The position numbers and the translations under genes are program-made. A model generated the notes under the pieces. It did no database searches. It saw only the letters and a list, made by a program, of their open reading frames with translations, and had not been told where the DNA came from. Of a DNA stretch of 32,027 nt, positions 7,161 through 15,746 are shown in pieces; the first letter of the stretch is position 1, and each line of letters opens with the position of its first letter. Origin of the DNA: Betaproteobacteria bacterium (GTDB taxonomy: Bacteria; Pseudomonadota; Gammaproteobacteria; Burkholderiales; Usitatibacteraceae). Location: positions 1-32,027 of the forward strand of contig JAEUMZ010000124.1 of the NCBI GenBank assembly GCA_016790765.1, in the 5' to 3' direction.

Positions 7161-7714
7161 TTCTTCAGGCTGGCCAGGAACTCGTCATAGCGCGCGAAGT
7201 AATCCTTCGACGGGCCGATGGCCGGGTTGGTGGCGTGGCAGGTGCGGCAGGCCGCGATCGGGTCCGGTGCCTTGGTCTTGCCGTCGGGCATGAAGGCCGA
7301 ATACACCCAGTCGCCATTGGCGGGCTGTTCGGCCGGATCCTTGCCCCACCCCGCGTTCTTGCCCATCACGAACACCTTGGCGAGGTTGCCCTTCACCAGG
7401 CGGCCATCCGCGCCCTTCTCCAGCGTGCCGTCGGCGGCCGCCTTGGCCGCGTAGATCTCCATCACCGACACCGAACCATTGGCGAACATGTCGCCCGGCT
7501 TGGTCCCCGCGCCGATGTCGTTGACATAGATTTCGCGGATCTGCTTCGCATCCGGCCGCTGGATGTAGAGCAGCGTGGCCTTCCAGGATTTGTAGTCCGC
7601 GGGAATCGCGAGTTCGCCATCCTTGACGATCGCTACCGGGGCCGGTGCGGGCGCCATGGCGCATCCTGCCACCCACGTTGCCAACGCCAAGCCGGTCCAT
7701 GCCTTTGCGTTCAT
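7157..7714 (-). CDS. Cytochrome P460 family lipoprotein (copy 2)
   Basis: This 185-residue paralogue of the gene at 6196-6732 has the same plan: lipobox WVAGC (Cys18), Pro/Ala linker, P460 domain with GELAIPADYKSWKA, KVFVMGK and GDWVYSAF, and a haem site CRTCH (156-160). The lysine loop reads GTKPGDMFANGSVSVMEI, so the lysine (Lys72) is shifted by one position relative to copy 1 (Lys71 or Lys74). The two copies may therefore differ in haem crosslinking. It is the first gene of the P460 - cytochrome c - P460 set. TATGAT at 7781-7786 (minus) is a weak -10 candidate. ATG 7714 is chosen because the signal peptide begins there. Confidence 0.85.
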   Translation of the reverse strand: MNAKAWTGLALATWVAGCAMAPAPAPVAIVKDGELAIPADYKSWKATLLYIQRPDAKQIREIYVNDIGAGTKPGDMFANGSVSVMEIYAAKAAADGTLEKGADGRLVKGNLAKVFVMGKNAGWGKDPAEQPANGDWVYSAFMPDGKTKAPDPIAACRTCHATNPAIGPSKDYFARYDEFLASLKK

Positions 7715-7798
7715 GCCGTTCTCCTCGAAGCCCGCAGGGCGGGGGTAATGGTGATGGGACGTGCGTATCCGGCTCAATCAATCATACGCACAAACGGA

Positions 7799-7820
7799 AG
7801 GGCCCGGTTGCCCGGGCCCT
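7799..7820 (-). terminator. Hairpin after the FDH operon, possible terminator
   Basis: AGGGCCCGG (7799-7807) pairs perfectly with CCGGGCCCT (7812-7820) over a 4-base loop, 14 bases beyond the stop of the last FDH-operon gene. The following minus-strand sequence has only a weak T tract, so termination may be partial and the P460 genes may be partly co-transcribed with FDH. Confidence 0.6.
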
Positions 7821-7833
7821 GGAGTTTGGAGGC

Positions 7834-8154
7834 CTATCCCTTCTTCGGGGCATCCTTGGCCGGTGGCGCCTTGCCGGGCGGCGCCTTGGCCGGCGGGGCG
7901 GCCGGCGCGGCAGCCACCACGGGAGTCGGCTTCGGGATCGGCTTGCCGGCCTTGCGCATGTTGGCCTGGAAGTTCTTCACCGCCAGGTCTTCATAGCGCG
8001 CCTGGTCGGCCTTGGTTTTTTCGGCGGCGGCCTTGTCCTTTTCCGCCTTCGCGGCCGCCGCGGCAGGATCCGGCGGCGGGGGCGGCGGCAGTTTGGCGAC
8101 CGCGTGGAATGAACAGACGAGGGCGCCCAGCGCCAGTACGAGTCGGGTACGCAT
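7834..8154 (-). CDS. Small exported Pro/Ala/Lys-rich protein of the FDH operon
   Basis: I do not recognise a family. The 106-residue product has a signal peptide (MRTRLVLALGALVCSFHAVA), a polyproline run and a charged Ala/Lys/Glu helix (about 30-60). A short core ARYEDLAVKNFQANMRKAGK follows, then a low-complexity Pro/Ala/Lys tail ending PKKG. It lies 10 bases after the cytochrome b subunit gene, so it is almost certainly in the FDH operon. The composition suggests an extended periplasmic linker or assembly peptide. The signal peptide, codon use and position make it likely to be real, but the function is unknown. Confidence 0.65.
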   Translation of the reverse strand: MRTRLVLALGALVCSFHAVAKLPPPPPPDPAAAAAKAEKDKAAAEKTKADQARYEDLAVKNFQANMRKAGKPIPKPTPVVAAAPAAPPAKAPPGKAPPAKDAPKKG

Positions 8155-8164
8155 CAGGATTCTC

Positions 8165-9268
8165 CTAGTCGTCGCCGGCGGCCGGTTGCGCGGCCATGCC
8201 TTTGTCCTTGTCGCCCGCGGCCTTGCCGGATTTCACGTCCGCGTACCATTCCGAATGGTGTTCCTGCGCCCAGGTCTCGTCGACATAGCCCTCGCGCATG
8301 CCCTTGTACGCGCCCTCGGTGGCGAGCCCCATGTAGATGTGGCCCAGCGACAACGCCATGAACAGCACCGCACCCACCGCGTGCCAGATGTTGGCCGAGG
8401 CCATCAGTTCGCGCCCGGTGTTCCAGTTCGGGAACAGCAGGATCAGTCCCGATACGCACACCACCGTGCCCAGCACCACGGTGCCGAGCCAGAACCAGGC
8501 CTTTTCGCCGCCGTTGAAGCGGCCCGAGGGCATTTCCTTGCCCGACAGGATGCCGCCCATGCGCGCGAGCCAGGCAAAGTCCGAACCGCCCATGAAGTTG
8601 TCCTTCACGTAGATGAAGAACATCGCCACCAGCGAGAACATGAACAGCGGCCCGACGAAGTTGTGCAGCGTCTTGCCGAACACGGTGAGGGCCGAGAACG
8701 CGGAGGCGCCGATCACCGGCAGCAGGAAGTACTTCCCGAACAGGATGAAAATGCCGGACACGGCCAGGACCAGGAACGAGATCGCCACCGTCCAGTGCGT
8801 CATGCGCTCCAGGCTGTTGAAGCGCTCGATCAGTTTGCCCGTCGGCGCGCCGTGCAGCTTGAACGGCCCCTTGATGAAGTAGAACAGGATCAGGAGCACC
8901 GGTACGATCAGCAGCAGGTAGCCGCCATAGGAGGTCACCGGGCCGTTGCGCAATTCGCGCCACTTGTGCCCGTGGTCTTCCACCAGCACGTTTGTTTCGC
9001 GGCCCGGCACCGAGGCGTACTGCGGCAGCGTTTCCACCTTCGACCATTCCGGCGGTTTGTTCCAGCCGATGTTCGCCGTGCTGTTGGGCGCCAGGGCGGG
9101 CGGCGCCTTGGCGGCCTCCGCTGCGGGTGCCGGGGCGGCTGCGGCTGCAGGCGGTGCCGCCTTCGTGGCATCGGCCTTGGCCGGGGCCTGCGCCGATGCG
9201 GACATTGCGACGCCCAGGGCAAACAGCAACGCTGCGCCTGTGCGGGACCCCCATGTTGCGAGCTTCAT
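8165..9268 (-). CDS. Formate dehydrogenase gamma subunit, cytochrome b556
   Basis: This 367-residue subunit carries electrons from FdhB through two b haems to quinone in the inner membrane. It has a signal peptide (1-27), an Ala/Pro-rich periplasmic segment to about residue 60, then GRETNVLVEDHGHKWRELRN and about five membrane helices. Histidines suited to haem ligation are in MTHWTVA, KTLHNFVGP, NIWHAVGAVLF and LGHIYMG. It is longer than E. coli FdoI (about 211 residues), as is usual for the proteobacterial FDH type with the N-terminal extension. ATG 9268 is preceded by AGGAGG. It sits 11 bases after the small lipoprotein gene. Confidence 0.92.
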   Translation of the reverse strand: MKLATWGSRTGAALLFALGVAMSASAQAPAKADATKAAPPAAAAAPAPAAEAAKAPPALAPNSTANIGWNKPPEWSKVETLPQYASVPGRETNVLVEDHGHKWRELRNGPVTSYGGYLLLIVPVLLILFYFIKGPFKLHGAPTGKLIERFNSLERMTHWTVAISFLVLAVSGIFILFGKYFLLPVIGASAFSALTVFGKTLHNFVGPLFMFSLVAMFFIYVKDNFMGGSDFAWLARMGGILSGKEMPSGRFNGGEKAWFWLGTVVLGTVVCVSGLILLFPNWNTGRELMASANIWHAVGAVLFMALSLGHIYMGLATEGAYKGMREGYVDETWAQEHHSEWYADVKSGKAAGDKDKGMAAQPAAGDD

Positions 9269-9279
9269 GACGGAGCCTC

Positions 9280-9510
9280 CTATTTCTTGGTTTCGGTGCG
9301 CGCGTACTCGTTCTGCGCGACGCTGCGTTCGGCGAGCTTGGCTTCCCATTTCTTCTTGTCGCCACCGAAGGCGGCGCCGTCCGCAGCGCGCTCGTCCTTT
9401 TTGCCGGCGTAGATCTTGTCGGTCTTGGCCTTCTGGTCGATCTCGCCGCAGCCCGTCAACGCCACCGCCAGCACGGAGGCCCCGGCGAGGAATGCCGTGC
9501 GCCGGATCAT
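9280..9510 (-). CDS. Small lipoprotein of the FDH operon
   Basis: The 76-residue product has a lipoprotein signal with lipobox ALTGC (Cys21), followed by a short charged, Lys-rich helix (DQKAKTDKIYAGKKDERAAD, then KKKWEAKLAERSVAQNEYAR). Its start overlaps the fdhB stop by four bases, and the gamma subunit gene follows 11 bases on, so it is embedded between the iron-sulfur and cytochrome b subunits. I know no assigned function. Its position suggests a membrane-anchored assembly or docking peptide at the periplasmic face of the FDH complex. Confidence 0.75.
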   Translation of the reverse strand: MIRRTAFLAGASVLAVALTGCGEIDQKAKTDKIYAGKKDERAADGAAFGGDKKKWEAKLAERSVAQNEYARTETKK

Positions 9511-10124
9511 GATTTCACCTCAGCGGCCGCGATGTTGCCGTCCTCCTTGTAGGCCATCTTCCAGCCCCACACCTCCGGCCCCTTCTTGCGGGTGGCGACG
9601 CGTTGCTTGTAGATGGTGGCGATCACGTTGCCATCGCCGGCCAGCAGCGCCTTGGTCGAGCACATTTCCGCGCACGCCGGCAGCTTGCCCTCGGCCAAGC
9701 GGTTGCGCCCGTACTTCTTGAACTCGACCTCGGTGTTGTTCGCCTCCGGGCCGCCGGCGCAGAAGGTGCACTTGTCCATCTTGCCGCGCAGGCCGAACGC
9801 GCCGGCCTGCGGAAACTGCGGTGCACCGAACGGGCAGGCATAGAAGCAGTAGCCGCAGCCGATGCACAGGTCCTTGTCGTGCAGCACCACGCCTTCCTCG
9901 GTCTTGTAGAAGCAGTCCACCGGGCACACCGCCATGCACGGTGCGTCCGTGCAGTGCATGCAGGCGACCGAAATGGAGCGTTCGCCCGGCAGGCCGTCGT
10001 TGACCGTCACCAGCCGGCGGCGGTTCACGCCCCAGGGCACCTCGTGTTCGCTCTTGCAGGCGGTCACGCAGCCGTTGCACTCGATGCAGCGCTCGGCGTC
10101 ACAGATGAATTTCATTCGAGCCAT
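9507..10124 (-). CDS. Formate dehydrogenase beta (iron-sulfur) subunit
   Basis: This 205-residue ferredoxin-like subunit passes electrons from FdhA to the cytochrome b subunit. Cysteine clusters for four [4Fe-4S] centres are visible: C13/16/19/23, C55/58/63/67, C87/90/93/97, and C119/122 with C151/155. It is shorter than E. coli FdnH/FdoH because it lacks the C-terminal membrane helix, as in the FDH3-type beta subunits. It has no signal peptide, so it is expected to be exported as a complex with the Tat-bearing alpha subunit. AGGAGAA precedes ATG 10124. It lies 24 bases after fdhA and overlaps the following lipoprotein gene. Confidence 0.93.
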   Translation of the reverse strand: MARMKFICDAERCIECNGCVTACKSEHEVPWGVNRRRLVTVNDGLPGERSISVACMHCTDAPCMAVCPVDCFYKTEEGVVLHDKDLCIGCGYCFYACPFGAPQFPQAGAFGLRGKMDKCTFCAGGPEANNTEVEFKKYGRNRLAEGKLPACAEMCSTKALLAGDGNVIATIYKQRVATRKKGPEVWGWKMAYKEDGNIAAAEVKS

Positions 10125-10148
10125 GATGTTCTCCTGTTCGTCCGGGGG

Positions 10149-13094
10149 TTAGGCTGCTGCAACCTGGCACAACGTGGTCTTGGTTTCCTGCATCATCGTC
10201 ACCCGGTCGTAGCCATAGGTGGTGGCGGTGTTGACCGCCTCGCCGCGCACGATCGGCGCCGCACCCTCCGGGTATTTGTTGAGCAGGTCCTTCCCTTGCC
10301 ACCACCCCGCGAAGTGGAACGGGATGAAGGTGGTGCCGGACGCCACGCGCTCGGTGACCAGCGATTTCACGCGGATCTGCGCGCCGGTGGGCGACTTCAC
10401 CCACACGAACTGGTTGTTCTTGATGCCGCGCGCCTCGGCGTCCTTCGGATTGATCTCGATGAAGTTCTCCTGCTGCAGCTCGGCCAGCCACGGGTTGGAG
10501 CGCGTCTCGTCGCCGCCGCCCTCGTACTCGACCAGCCGGCCGGAGGTGAGCACCAGCGGGAAGTCCTTGCTGATGTCCTTGTTCTTTTCCTGGATCGACT
10601 GGAACATCGTCGGCAGGCGCCAGAACACCTTCTCGTCCTTGTGCGTCGGGTACTTGGCGACCAGGTCCGGCCGCGGGCTGTAGATCGGCTCGCGGTGCTG
10701 CGGCACGCCATCCGGGAAGTTCCACACCACGGCGCGCGCCTTGGCGTTGCCGAACGGGTGGCAGCCGTGGTTCTTCATGATCACGCGCATCATCGCGCCG
10801 GTGGTGTCGGTCTTCCAGTTCTTGCCCTCGCAGGCCTTCTGCTCCTCCTCGTTCAATTCGGACCACCAGCCCAGTTTCTTCATGAGCACGTGATCGAATT
10901 CCGGGTAGCCGGTGCTGATGTCGGCACCCTTCGAGTGCGAGCCGTCGCCCGCCAGCAGCGAGATGCCCTCGCGCTCGACGCCGAAGTTGGCGCGGAAGTT
11001 GCCGCCGCCGTCCATGACGTGCTTGCTGGTGTCGTAGAGGTTGGGCGAACCGGGGTGCTTCAGCGCCGCGTTGCCGTAGCACGGCCACGGCAGCCCGAAG
11101 TAGTCCCCGTTCATGTTGTAGCCGGTTTCCTTGTCGACGACGTCCTTGGTGCAGCGCAGGGTCTTGACATCAAAGGCATCCATGTGGCGCATGTGGGCCT
11201 TGAGCCGCTCGGGTGACTGCCCCGTGTAGCCGATGGTCCAGGTGCCCTTGTTGATTTCGCGCAGGATGTCCTCGACCACCGGTTCCGGCCCGTACTTGGT
11301 GTTCACCACGGCGATGTTTTGCTTGCCGTCGCGCTTGCCCACCAATTGATCCGCAAAGCCAAACTTCTGCGCCAGCTGGTACATGATGGCGTGGTCGGTG
11401 CGCGACTCGAACACCGGGTCGATGACCTTCTCGCGCCACTGGATGGAGCGGTTCGACGCGGTGCAGGAGCCGGAGCACTCGAACTGCGTGGCGGCAGGCA
11501 ACAGGTACACGCCGTCCTGGCGGTCCGGCATGGCGGAGGCGGCGGTGGGATACGGATCGATGATGACCATCAGGTCGACCTTCTCCATTGCCTTCTTCAT
11601 GTCCAGGCCGCGCGTCTGCGAATTCGGCGCATGGCCCCAGTACACGATGGCCTTGATGGTGTTTTCCTGGTCCATCTTGTCGGCGTCCTCGAGCACGCCG
11701 TCGATCCAGCGCGACACCGTCATGCCGGGTTTTTCCATCATCGCCTTGGACGCGAAGCGGCCTTTCAGCCATTCGTAATCGACGTTCCACACCCGCGCCC
11801 AGTGCTTCCAGGAGCCTTCCGCGATGCCGTAGTAGCCGGGCAGCGAATCCGGGTTGGGGCCAACATCGGTGGCGCCCTGCACGTTGTCGTGGCCGCGGAA
11901 GATGTTTGCCCCGCCGCCGGACACCCCGATGTTGCCCAGCGCCAGTTGCAGGATGCAGGAGGCGCGCACCATGGCATTGCCGATGGTGTGCTGGGTCTGG
12001 CCCATGCACCAGACGATGGTCGAGGGCCGGTTCTTGGCCATCGCCTCGGCCGCCGCATACACCTCGGCCTCGGGCACGCCACAGGCCTCTTCCACGGCCT
12101 TCGGGTGCCACTTCTTCATCACGTCTTCCTTGACCTTTTCCATCCCGAACACGCGGTCGTTGAGGTACTGCTTGTCCTCCCAGCCGTTGTTGAAGATGTG
12201 GTACAGCATGCCGAACAGGAACGGGATGTCGGTGCCGGAGCGGATGCGGATGTACTGGTCGGCCTTGGCCGCCGTGCGCGTGAAGCGCGGGTCCACCACG
12301 ATCATGCGCGCGCCGGTTTCCTTGGCGTGCAGCATGTGCAGCATCGACACCGGGTGCGCCTCGGCCGCATTCGAGCCGATGTACATCGCGCACTTGGCGT
12401 TCTGCATGTCGTTGTAGGAGTTGGTCATTGCGCCATACCCCCACGTGTTGGCCACGCCGGCCACGGTGGTGGAGTGACAGATGCGTGCCTGGTGGTCGCA
12501 GTTGTTGGTGCCGAACAGCGAGACGAACTTGCGCATCAGGTACGACTGCTCGTTGTTGTGCTTGGACGAGCCCACCCAGTACACCGAGTCCGGGCCCATC
12601 GCCTTGTCGTTGCGGATCTTGTTCAGCTTGTCGCCGATCTCGGTGATCGCCTCATCCCAGCTGATGCGCTTGTACTTGCCGTTGACCAGCTTCATCGGGT
12701 ACTTGAGGCGATGCTCGCCGTGGCCGTGCTCGCGCACCGAGGCGCCCTTGGCGCAATGTGCGCCGAGGTTGATGGGCGAATCGAACACCGGCTCCTGGCG
12801 CACCCACACGCCGTTCTGCACCACGGCATCGATGGCACAGCCGACCGAGCAGTGCGTGCACACGGTGCGCTTGACCTGGACGTCGCTGCCGGCCCCGGGC
12901 GCGGGCGGGCTGGCCTCGGCCCGTTTCATCATGGAGGGCGGCAAGGCGGCGGCAAACGCGCCGGCCCCCGCGGCCAGCCCGGACTTGCGCAGGAAGGCGC
13001 GCCGGTCGAGGGTGCCGATGGCGCCCTGCAGGCTGGAAGCAAAACTGGATCCGGCACTGCGCGGCGCGGAAGGCGATTTCTTGGTCAGCAACAT
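10149..13094 (-). CDS. Formate dehydrogenase alpha subunit, Mo-bisMGD, cysteine type
   Basis: This 981-residue catalytic subunit oxidises formate to CO2 at a molybdenum (or tungsten) bis-MGD centre. A Tat signal is seen at residues 31-50 (RRAFLRKSGLAAGAGAF). The N-terminal [4Fe-4S] cysteines are C79, C82, C86 and C114. The metal ligand is Cys206, followed by His207 in QARICHSTTVAG, where E. coli FdnG has selenocysteine. Conserved MGD-binding blocks follow, including GSNAAEAHPVS and VVDPRFTRTA, and the C-terminal molydopterin dinucleotide-binding domain (LTSGRLVEYEGGGDETRSNP). There is no in-frame UGA, so no SECIS is needed. GGAGG precedes ATG 13094. It lies 9 bases after the Tat-target peptide gene. 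Confidence 0.96.
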   Translation of the reverse strand: MLLTKKSPSAPRSAGSSFASSLQGAIGTLDRRAFLRKSGLAAGAGAFAAALPPSMMKRAEASPPAPGAGSDVQVKRTVCTHCSVGCAIDAVVQNGVWVRQEPVFDSPINLGAHCAKGASVREHGHGEHRLKYPMKLVNGKYKRISWDEAITEIGDKLNKIRNDKAMGPDSVYWVGSSKHNNEQSYLMRKFVSLFGTNNCDHQARICHSTTVAGVANTWGYGAMTNSYNDMQNAKCAMYIGSNAAEAHPVSMLHMLHAKETGARMIVVDPRFTRTAAKADQYIRIRSGTDIPFLFGMLYHIFNNGWEDKQYLNDRVFGMEKVKEDVMKKWHPKAVEEACGVPEAEVYAAAEAMAKNRPSTIVWCMGQTQHTIGNAMVRASCILQLALGNIGVSGGGANIFRGHDNVQGATDVGPNPDSLPGYYGIAEGSWKHWARVWNVDYEWLKGRFASKAMMEKPGMTVSRWIDGVLEDADKMDQENTIKAIVYWGHAPNSQTRGLDMKKAMEKVDLMVIIDPYPTAASAMPDRQDGVYLLPAATQFECSGSCTASNRSIQWREKVIDPVFESRTDHAIMYQLAQKFGFADQLVGKRDGKQNIAVVNTKYGPEPVVEDILREINKGTWTIGYTGQSPERLKAHMRHMDAFDVKTLRCTKDVVDKETGYNMNGDYFGLPWPCYGNAALKHPGSPNLYDTSKHVMDGGGNFRANFGVEREGISLLAGDGSHSKGADISTGYPEFDHVLMKKLGWWSELNEEEQKACEGKNWKTDTTGAMMRVIMKNHGCHPFGNAKARAVVWNFPDGVPQHREPIYSPRPDLVAKYPTHKDEKVFWRLPTMFQSIQEKNKDISKDFPLVLTSGRLVEYEGGGDETRSNPWLAELQQENFIEINPKDAEARGIKNNQFVWVKSPTGAQIRVKSLVTERVASGTTFIPFHFAGWWQGKDLLNKYPEGAAPIVRGEAVNTATTYGYDRVTMMQETKTTLCQVAAA

Positions 13095-13103
13095 GGTGGC
13101 CTC

Positions 13104-13295
13104 CTAGATGCGCGTCGTGTCGTAGTACTGCCGGATGTGGTCGGTCTCGTGGTAGCCCTTCGGTTTCGCCTCCGCGGCTTTCGCGACCTCCGCCAATGGC
13201 AGGACATGGCCGCCTGCAACGACGGCAGCCACGGCGCCCGCGCTGCCAACGGTCGCACCCAACAGGAAGGATCGGCGTTTGTTCTCAGGCTTCAT
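13104..13295 (-). CDS. FDH-region Tat-target peptide
   Basis: The 63-residue product is little more than a twin-arginine signal (KRRSFLLGATVGSAGAVAA, then a hydrophobic stretch to about residue 35) with a short tail ending YHETDHIRQYYDTTRI. It matches the small Tat-target protein described next to formate dehydrogenase operons (TIGR02811-type as I recall). Its role is not established; it may help assemble or export the FDH complex. ATG 13295 is chosen because MKPENKRR begins the signal and a GGAG-like site lies upstream; the longer frame has no support. Confidence 0.85.
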   Translation of the reverse strand: MKPENKRRSFLLGATVGSAGAVAAVVAGGHVLPLAEVAKAAEAKPKGYHETDHIRQYYDTTRI

Positions 13296-13336
13296 GGTGG
13301 ACTCCTCGAAACGGAATGCAGGTTGGACGTGAAACA

Positions 13337-13969
13337 CTAGGGCATGTCGAATGCTTGGACTTCAATGGCAAAAAACGCCCGCGCCAGGGCGGCGACTTTT
13401 CGATAATAGTTCGCTTTTTCGTTTGCTGTTGTTGCGTCGCAGCATCGCTCGTACCAGGGCTGCAGGTGTGTTGCGAAAAACCGTTTCTGCTCTTCGACCG
13501 TTGCGGGCGCGGATGCAAGCCCGCCGGTGATCAGCGTGCGCATCACGTCGCACAGTGCGGCGAGGTGGTCCTCGGTTTCATGCGCGCCGTCGCGGCGCTG
13601 GAACCCCAGGCGTGCAAGCTCCGTGCGTAATTCGGCCAGCGGCTTTTCGTTCATGAAGCCGGCCATGTAGAAAGAACCGAACAGCATCACGGGCGGCCGG
13701 CCGATGCCGACGAACAACTCCTGGTATTCCTCGGCAATGGCCTCCGCCGGCATCACTGCCGAGGCTTCGGCCAAGGCATGCCACGCGCGCGCCAGCTCGC
13801 CCTCGCCGTCCGGCGCCGCGGACACCACGATGCCCTGCAGCAGCCGCGCATCCGGTGCGCCGTAGTACAGCGCCGAGAGCAAGCCGTAGTAGTCCGCACG
13901 CACCTGGTCCTCCGGCGCAAGGTGGCGCGGGGACTCGAAAGACACGCTTTGTGCGGCAGCCGCGTTCAT
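13337..13969 (-). CDS. TorD/DmsD-family chaperone for FDH
   Basis: This 210-residue, mostly helical cytoplasmic protein matches the TorD family of chaperones that bind the Tat signal of molybdoenzymes and hold the apoprotein for cofactor insertion. Recognisable pieces are RADYYGLLSALYYGAPD, EEYQELFVGIGRPPVMLFGS, the acidic HETEDHLAALCDVM and FFATHLQPWYERCC. Its ATG overlaps the stop of the ferredoxin gene by four bases. The position just before the Tat-target peptide and fdhA makes FdhA its likely client. Confidence 0.88.
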   Translation of the reverse strand: MNAAAAQSVSFESPRHLAPEDQVRADYYGLLSALYYGAPDARLLQGIVVSAAPDGEGELARAWHALAEASAVMPAEAIAEEYQELFVGIGRPPVMLFGSFYMAGFMNEKPLAELRTELARLGFQRRDGAHETEDHLAALCDVMRTLITGGLASAPATVEEQKRFFATHLQPWYERCCDATTANEKANYYRKVAALARAFFAIEVQAFDMP

Positions 13970-15633
13970 TCGATCGGCTTTCCGGTCAGGATCGACATTT
14001 CGTTTTTGTTGGACATCATGTCCACCACGCGGCAATCGGCGCACATCTGCAGCCGCTTGAGCGCCCCTTCGGCCTGGAACATCGAGTGGCCCGCAAGCCG
14101 GCCGAGCATGGCATCGACGATCTGGCGCGTGCCCAGCACCTTGCCGCAGGAAATGCAATTGAACGGCTCGGACTCGTTGAGCACGCGTTCCTGCCGGCGC
14201 GCTGCTGAGAGCAGGAGGCGGGGCTCGAGCACGATGGCGTTCTCCGGGCAGGTGGTCGCGCACAAGCCGCATTGCACGCAATTGCGTTCGAGGAACTTGA
14301 GCGCCGGGCCCGGCGCATCGGCGCCACCGTCCATCAACGCGGAGGCCGGGCAGGCCCCGGCGCAGGCCAGGCACAGCGTGCAGGCCTTGGTATCGACCTG
14401 GATCGAACCGAACGGGCTGCCGCGCTGGAGACTGATCACATCCGGTTTCGCGGCCCCCTGTGCGAGCAGGTGCTCGATGGCAAATTCAACCGTGGAGCGC
14501 TTGTCGTTGGACAGGTTGAACCCGGCGGGCACTTTGGGTGTTTCGCCCGGCACGATCGAGGCGAGCGCCGCGGCGTCCTCGATCAACGAACAATGCCGTC
14601 CGCCGAATCCGAGCGCGTTGATGAGAACCTGCGCGAGTTCCATTTCCCGCTGCAGGGCCGCGCGGTAGGCCGGCGTGAGGGTGGCCTGACTGCCGGCCGC
14701 AAGCACCGCCACATGGCCCGCCCCGTACGCCACCGCACCCAACAGCACGTCGAGGCCGATCGAGGCCACGTGCCAGGCCTCCAGCGGCAACACATGGTCC
14801 GGCAGGCCGCCGGACAAGGCATCGATCGCCGCACGGCCGTCGGTGCCGTTGTGGAACAGCACCACCGGCGCACCGCTGGCGCCCTTGCCCGCGCGCCGCC
14901 AGGCGCCGAGCATCGCCTTCAACTGCGCACCGCGGTCGGCCACGCGCGGATACTGGTAGGTCATTGCGCCGGAGGGGCACACCGTCGCGCAGGCGCCGCA
15001 GCCCATGCACAGGTGCGGGTCCACGGCCACGCGATCGCCCTCGGAACGGATGGCGTGCGTGGAGCAGACATCGATGCACTGGTTGCAACCGGTTTTTTTC
15101 GAACGGCTGTGCGCGCAGAGCGATTCCTTGTACGCGAAGAACTTCGGCTTCTCGAACTCGCCCGTCATCTCCGGCAGTTCGGCCAGCGCAGTCTCGAGCC
15201 GCGCGGCATCCGGCGCGTGGTAGTAGCCCTGCGGCGGCTGCTCGGCACGCATCGCCGCCGTGTCTTGCAGGTCGAGCACGAGGTCGAACGGCACGGCCAG
15301 CGGCGTCTCACCCGGCGGCAGGAACGTGAGTTCGAATGCGCCGAGAAATCCGGTGAGCGATTGCAGTGTCCCGGTACGCTGTTCGACGCCGGTTTTCGGT
15401 GCGTCTTCCTGCTTGCCGGTCCACAGCATCGACACGGCGAGGTGTTGCGACAGCGCTTCGAGCGCTTCGGCCGGCGGCACGCGGTCGGTGAGGATCAGCA
15501 GCCGTCCCTCGGACCGGTATTCGACACGGGCCACGGGTTCGAAAGGTGACAGGGCCGCCAGCGCATCCAGGGCGGCGCGCTTTGCTTGTTGCATTGCGGT
15601 GGGTTCGATCACCGCGTCCGGCATGGGCAACAC
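13966..15633 (-). CDS. Multi-cluster 4Fe-4S protein of the FDH operon
   Basis: This 555-residue protein carries four ferredoxin-type cysteine motifs in two pairs: C183/186/190 (with C173) and C209/212/215/219, then C418/421/424/428 and C452/455/458/462. The first pair is separated from the second by a roughly 190-residue domain resembling a hydrogenase/HdrA delta-subunit-like fold. Two further CXXC pairs (C493/496, C531/534) at the C-terminus could bind a metal. Proteins of this kind commonly accompany DUF3305/3306-type FDH operons; I infer an electron-transfer role in maturation or in a cytoplasmic link. No signal peptide is seen. The start is GTG 15633, about 14 bases from a GAGGAGA site; ATG 15624 is the alternative. 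Confidence 0.85.
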   Translation of the reverse strand: MLPMPDAVIEPTAMQQAKRAALDALAALSPFEPVARVEYRSEGRLLILTDRVPPAEALEALSQHLAVSMLWTGKQEDAPKTGVEQRTGTLQSLTGFLGAFELTFLPPGETPLAVPFDLVLDLQDTAAMRAEQPPQGYYHAPDAARLETALAELPEMTGEFEKPKFFAYKESLCAHSRSKKTGCNQCIDVCSTHAIRSEGDRVAVDPHLCMGCGACATVCPSGAMTYQYPRVADRGAQLKAMLGAWRRAGKGASGAPVVLFHNGTDGRAAIDALSGGLPDHVLPLEAWHVASIGLDVLLGAVAYGAGHVAVLAAGSQATLTPAYRAALQREMELAQVLINALGFGGRHCSLIEDAAALASIVPGETPKVPAGFNLSNDKRSTVEFAIEHLLAQGAAKPDVISLQRGSPFGSIQVDTKACTLCLACAGACPASALMDGGADAPGPALKFLERNCVQCGLCATTCPENAIVLEPRLLLSAARRQERVLNESEPFNCISCGKVLGTRQIVDAMLGRLAGHSMFQAEGALKRLQMCADCRVVDMMSNKNEMSILTGKPIE

Positions 15634-15746
15634 CCGGTCAAGCCATTCTCCTCGGTCGATGGCGCCCTGGTACGGGCTGCCTAATTGTTGAGCCGATTAT
15701 GGTCCGGTGAAACTGCCGTGTGTCCGAAAGTTTTTGGCGTCGTTTG

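Noticed and set aside
12450..12500. Selenocysteine in FdhA
   Set aside because: The ligand codon region encodes Cys206 in a continuous frame; there is no in-frame UGA.
11319..13340. A 673-codon open frame antisense to fdhA
   Set aside because: It is the mirror of a strongly supported FDH alpha subunit in GC-rich DNA, is rich in His/Arg/Val and shows no family motif.
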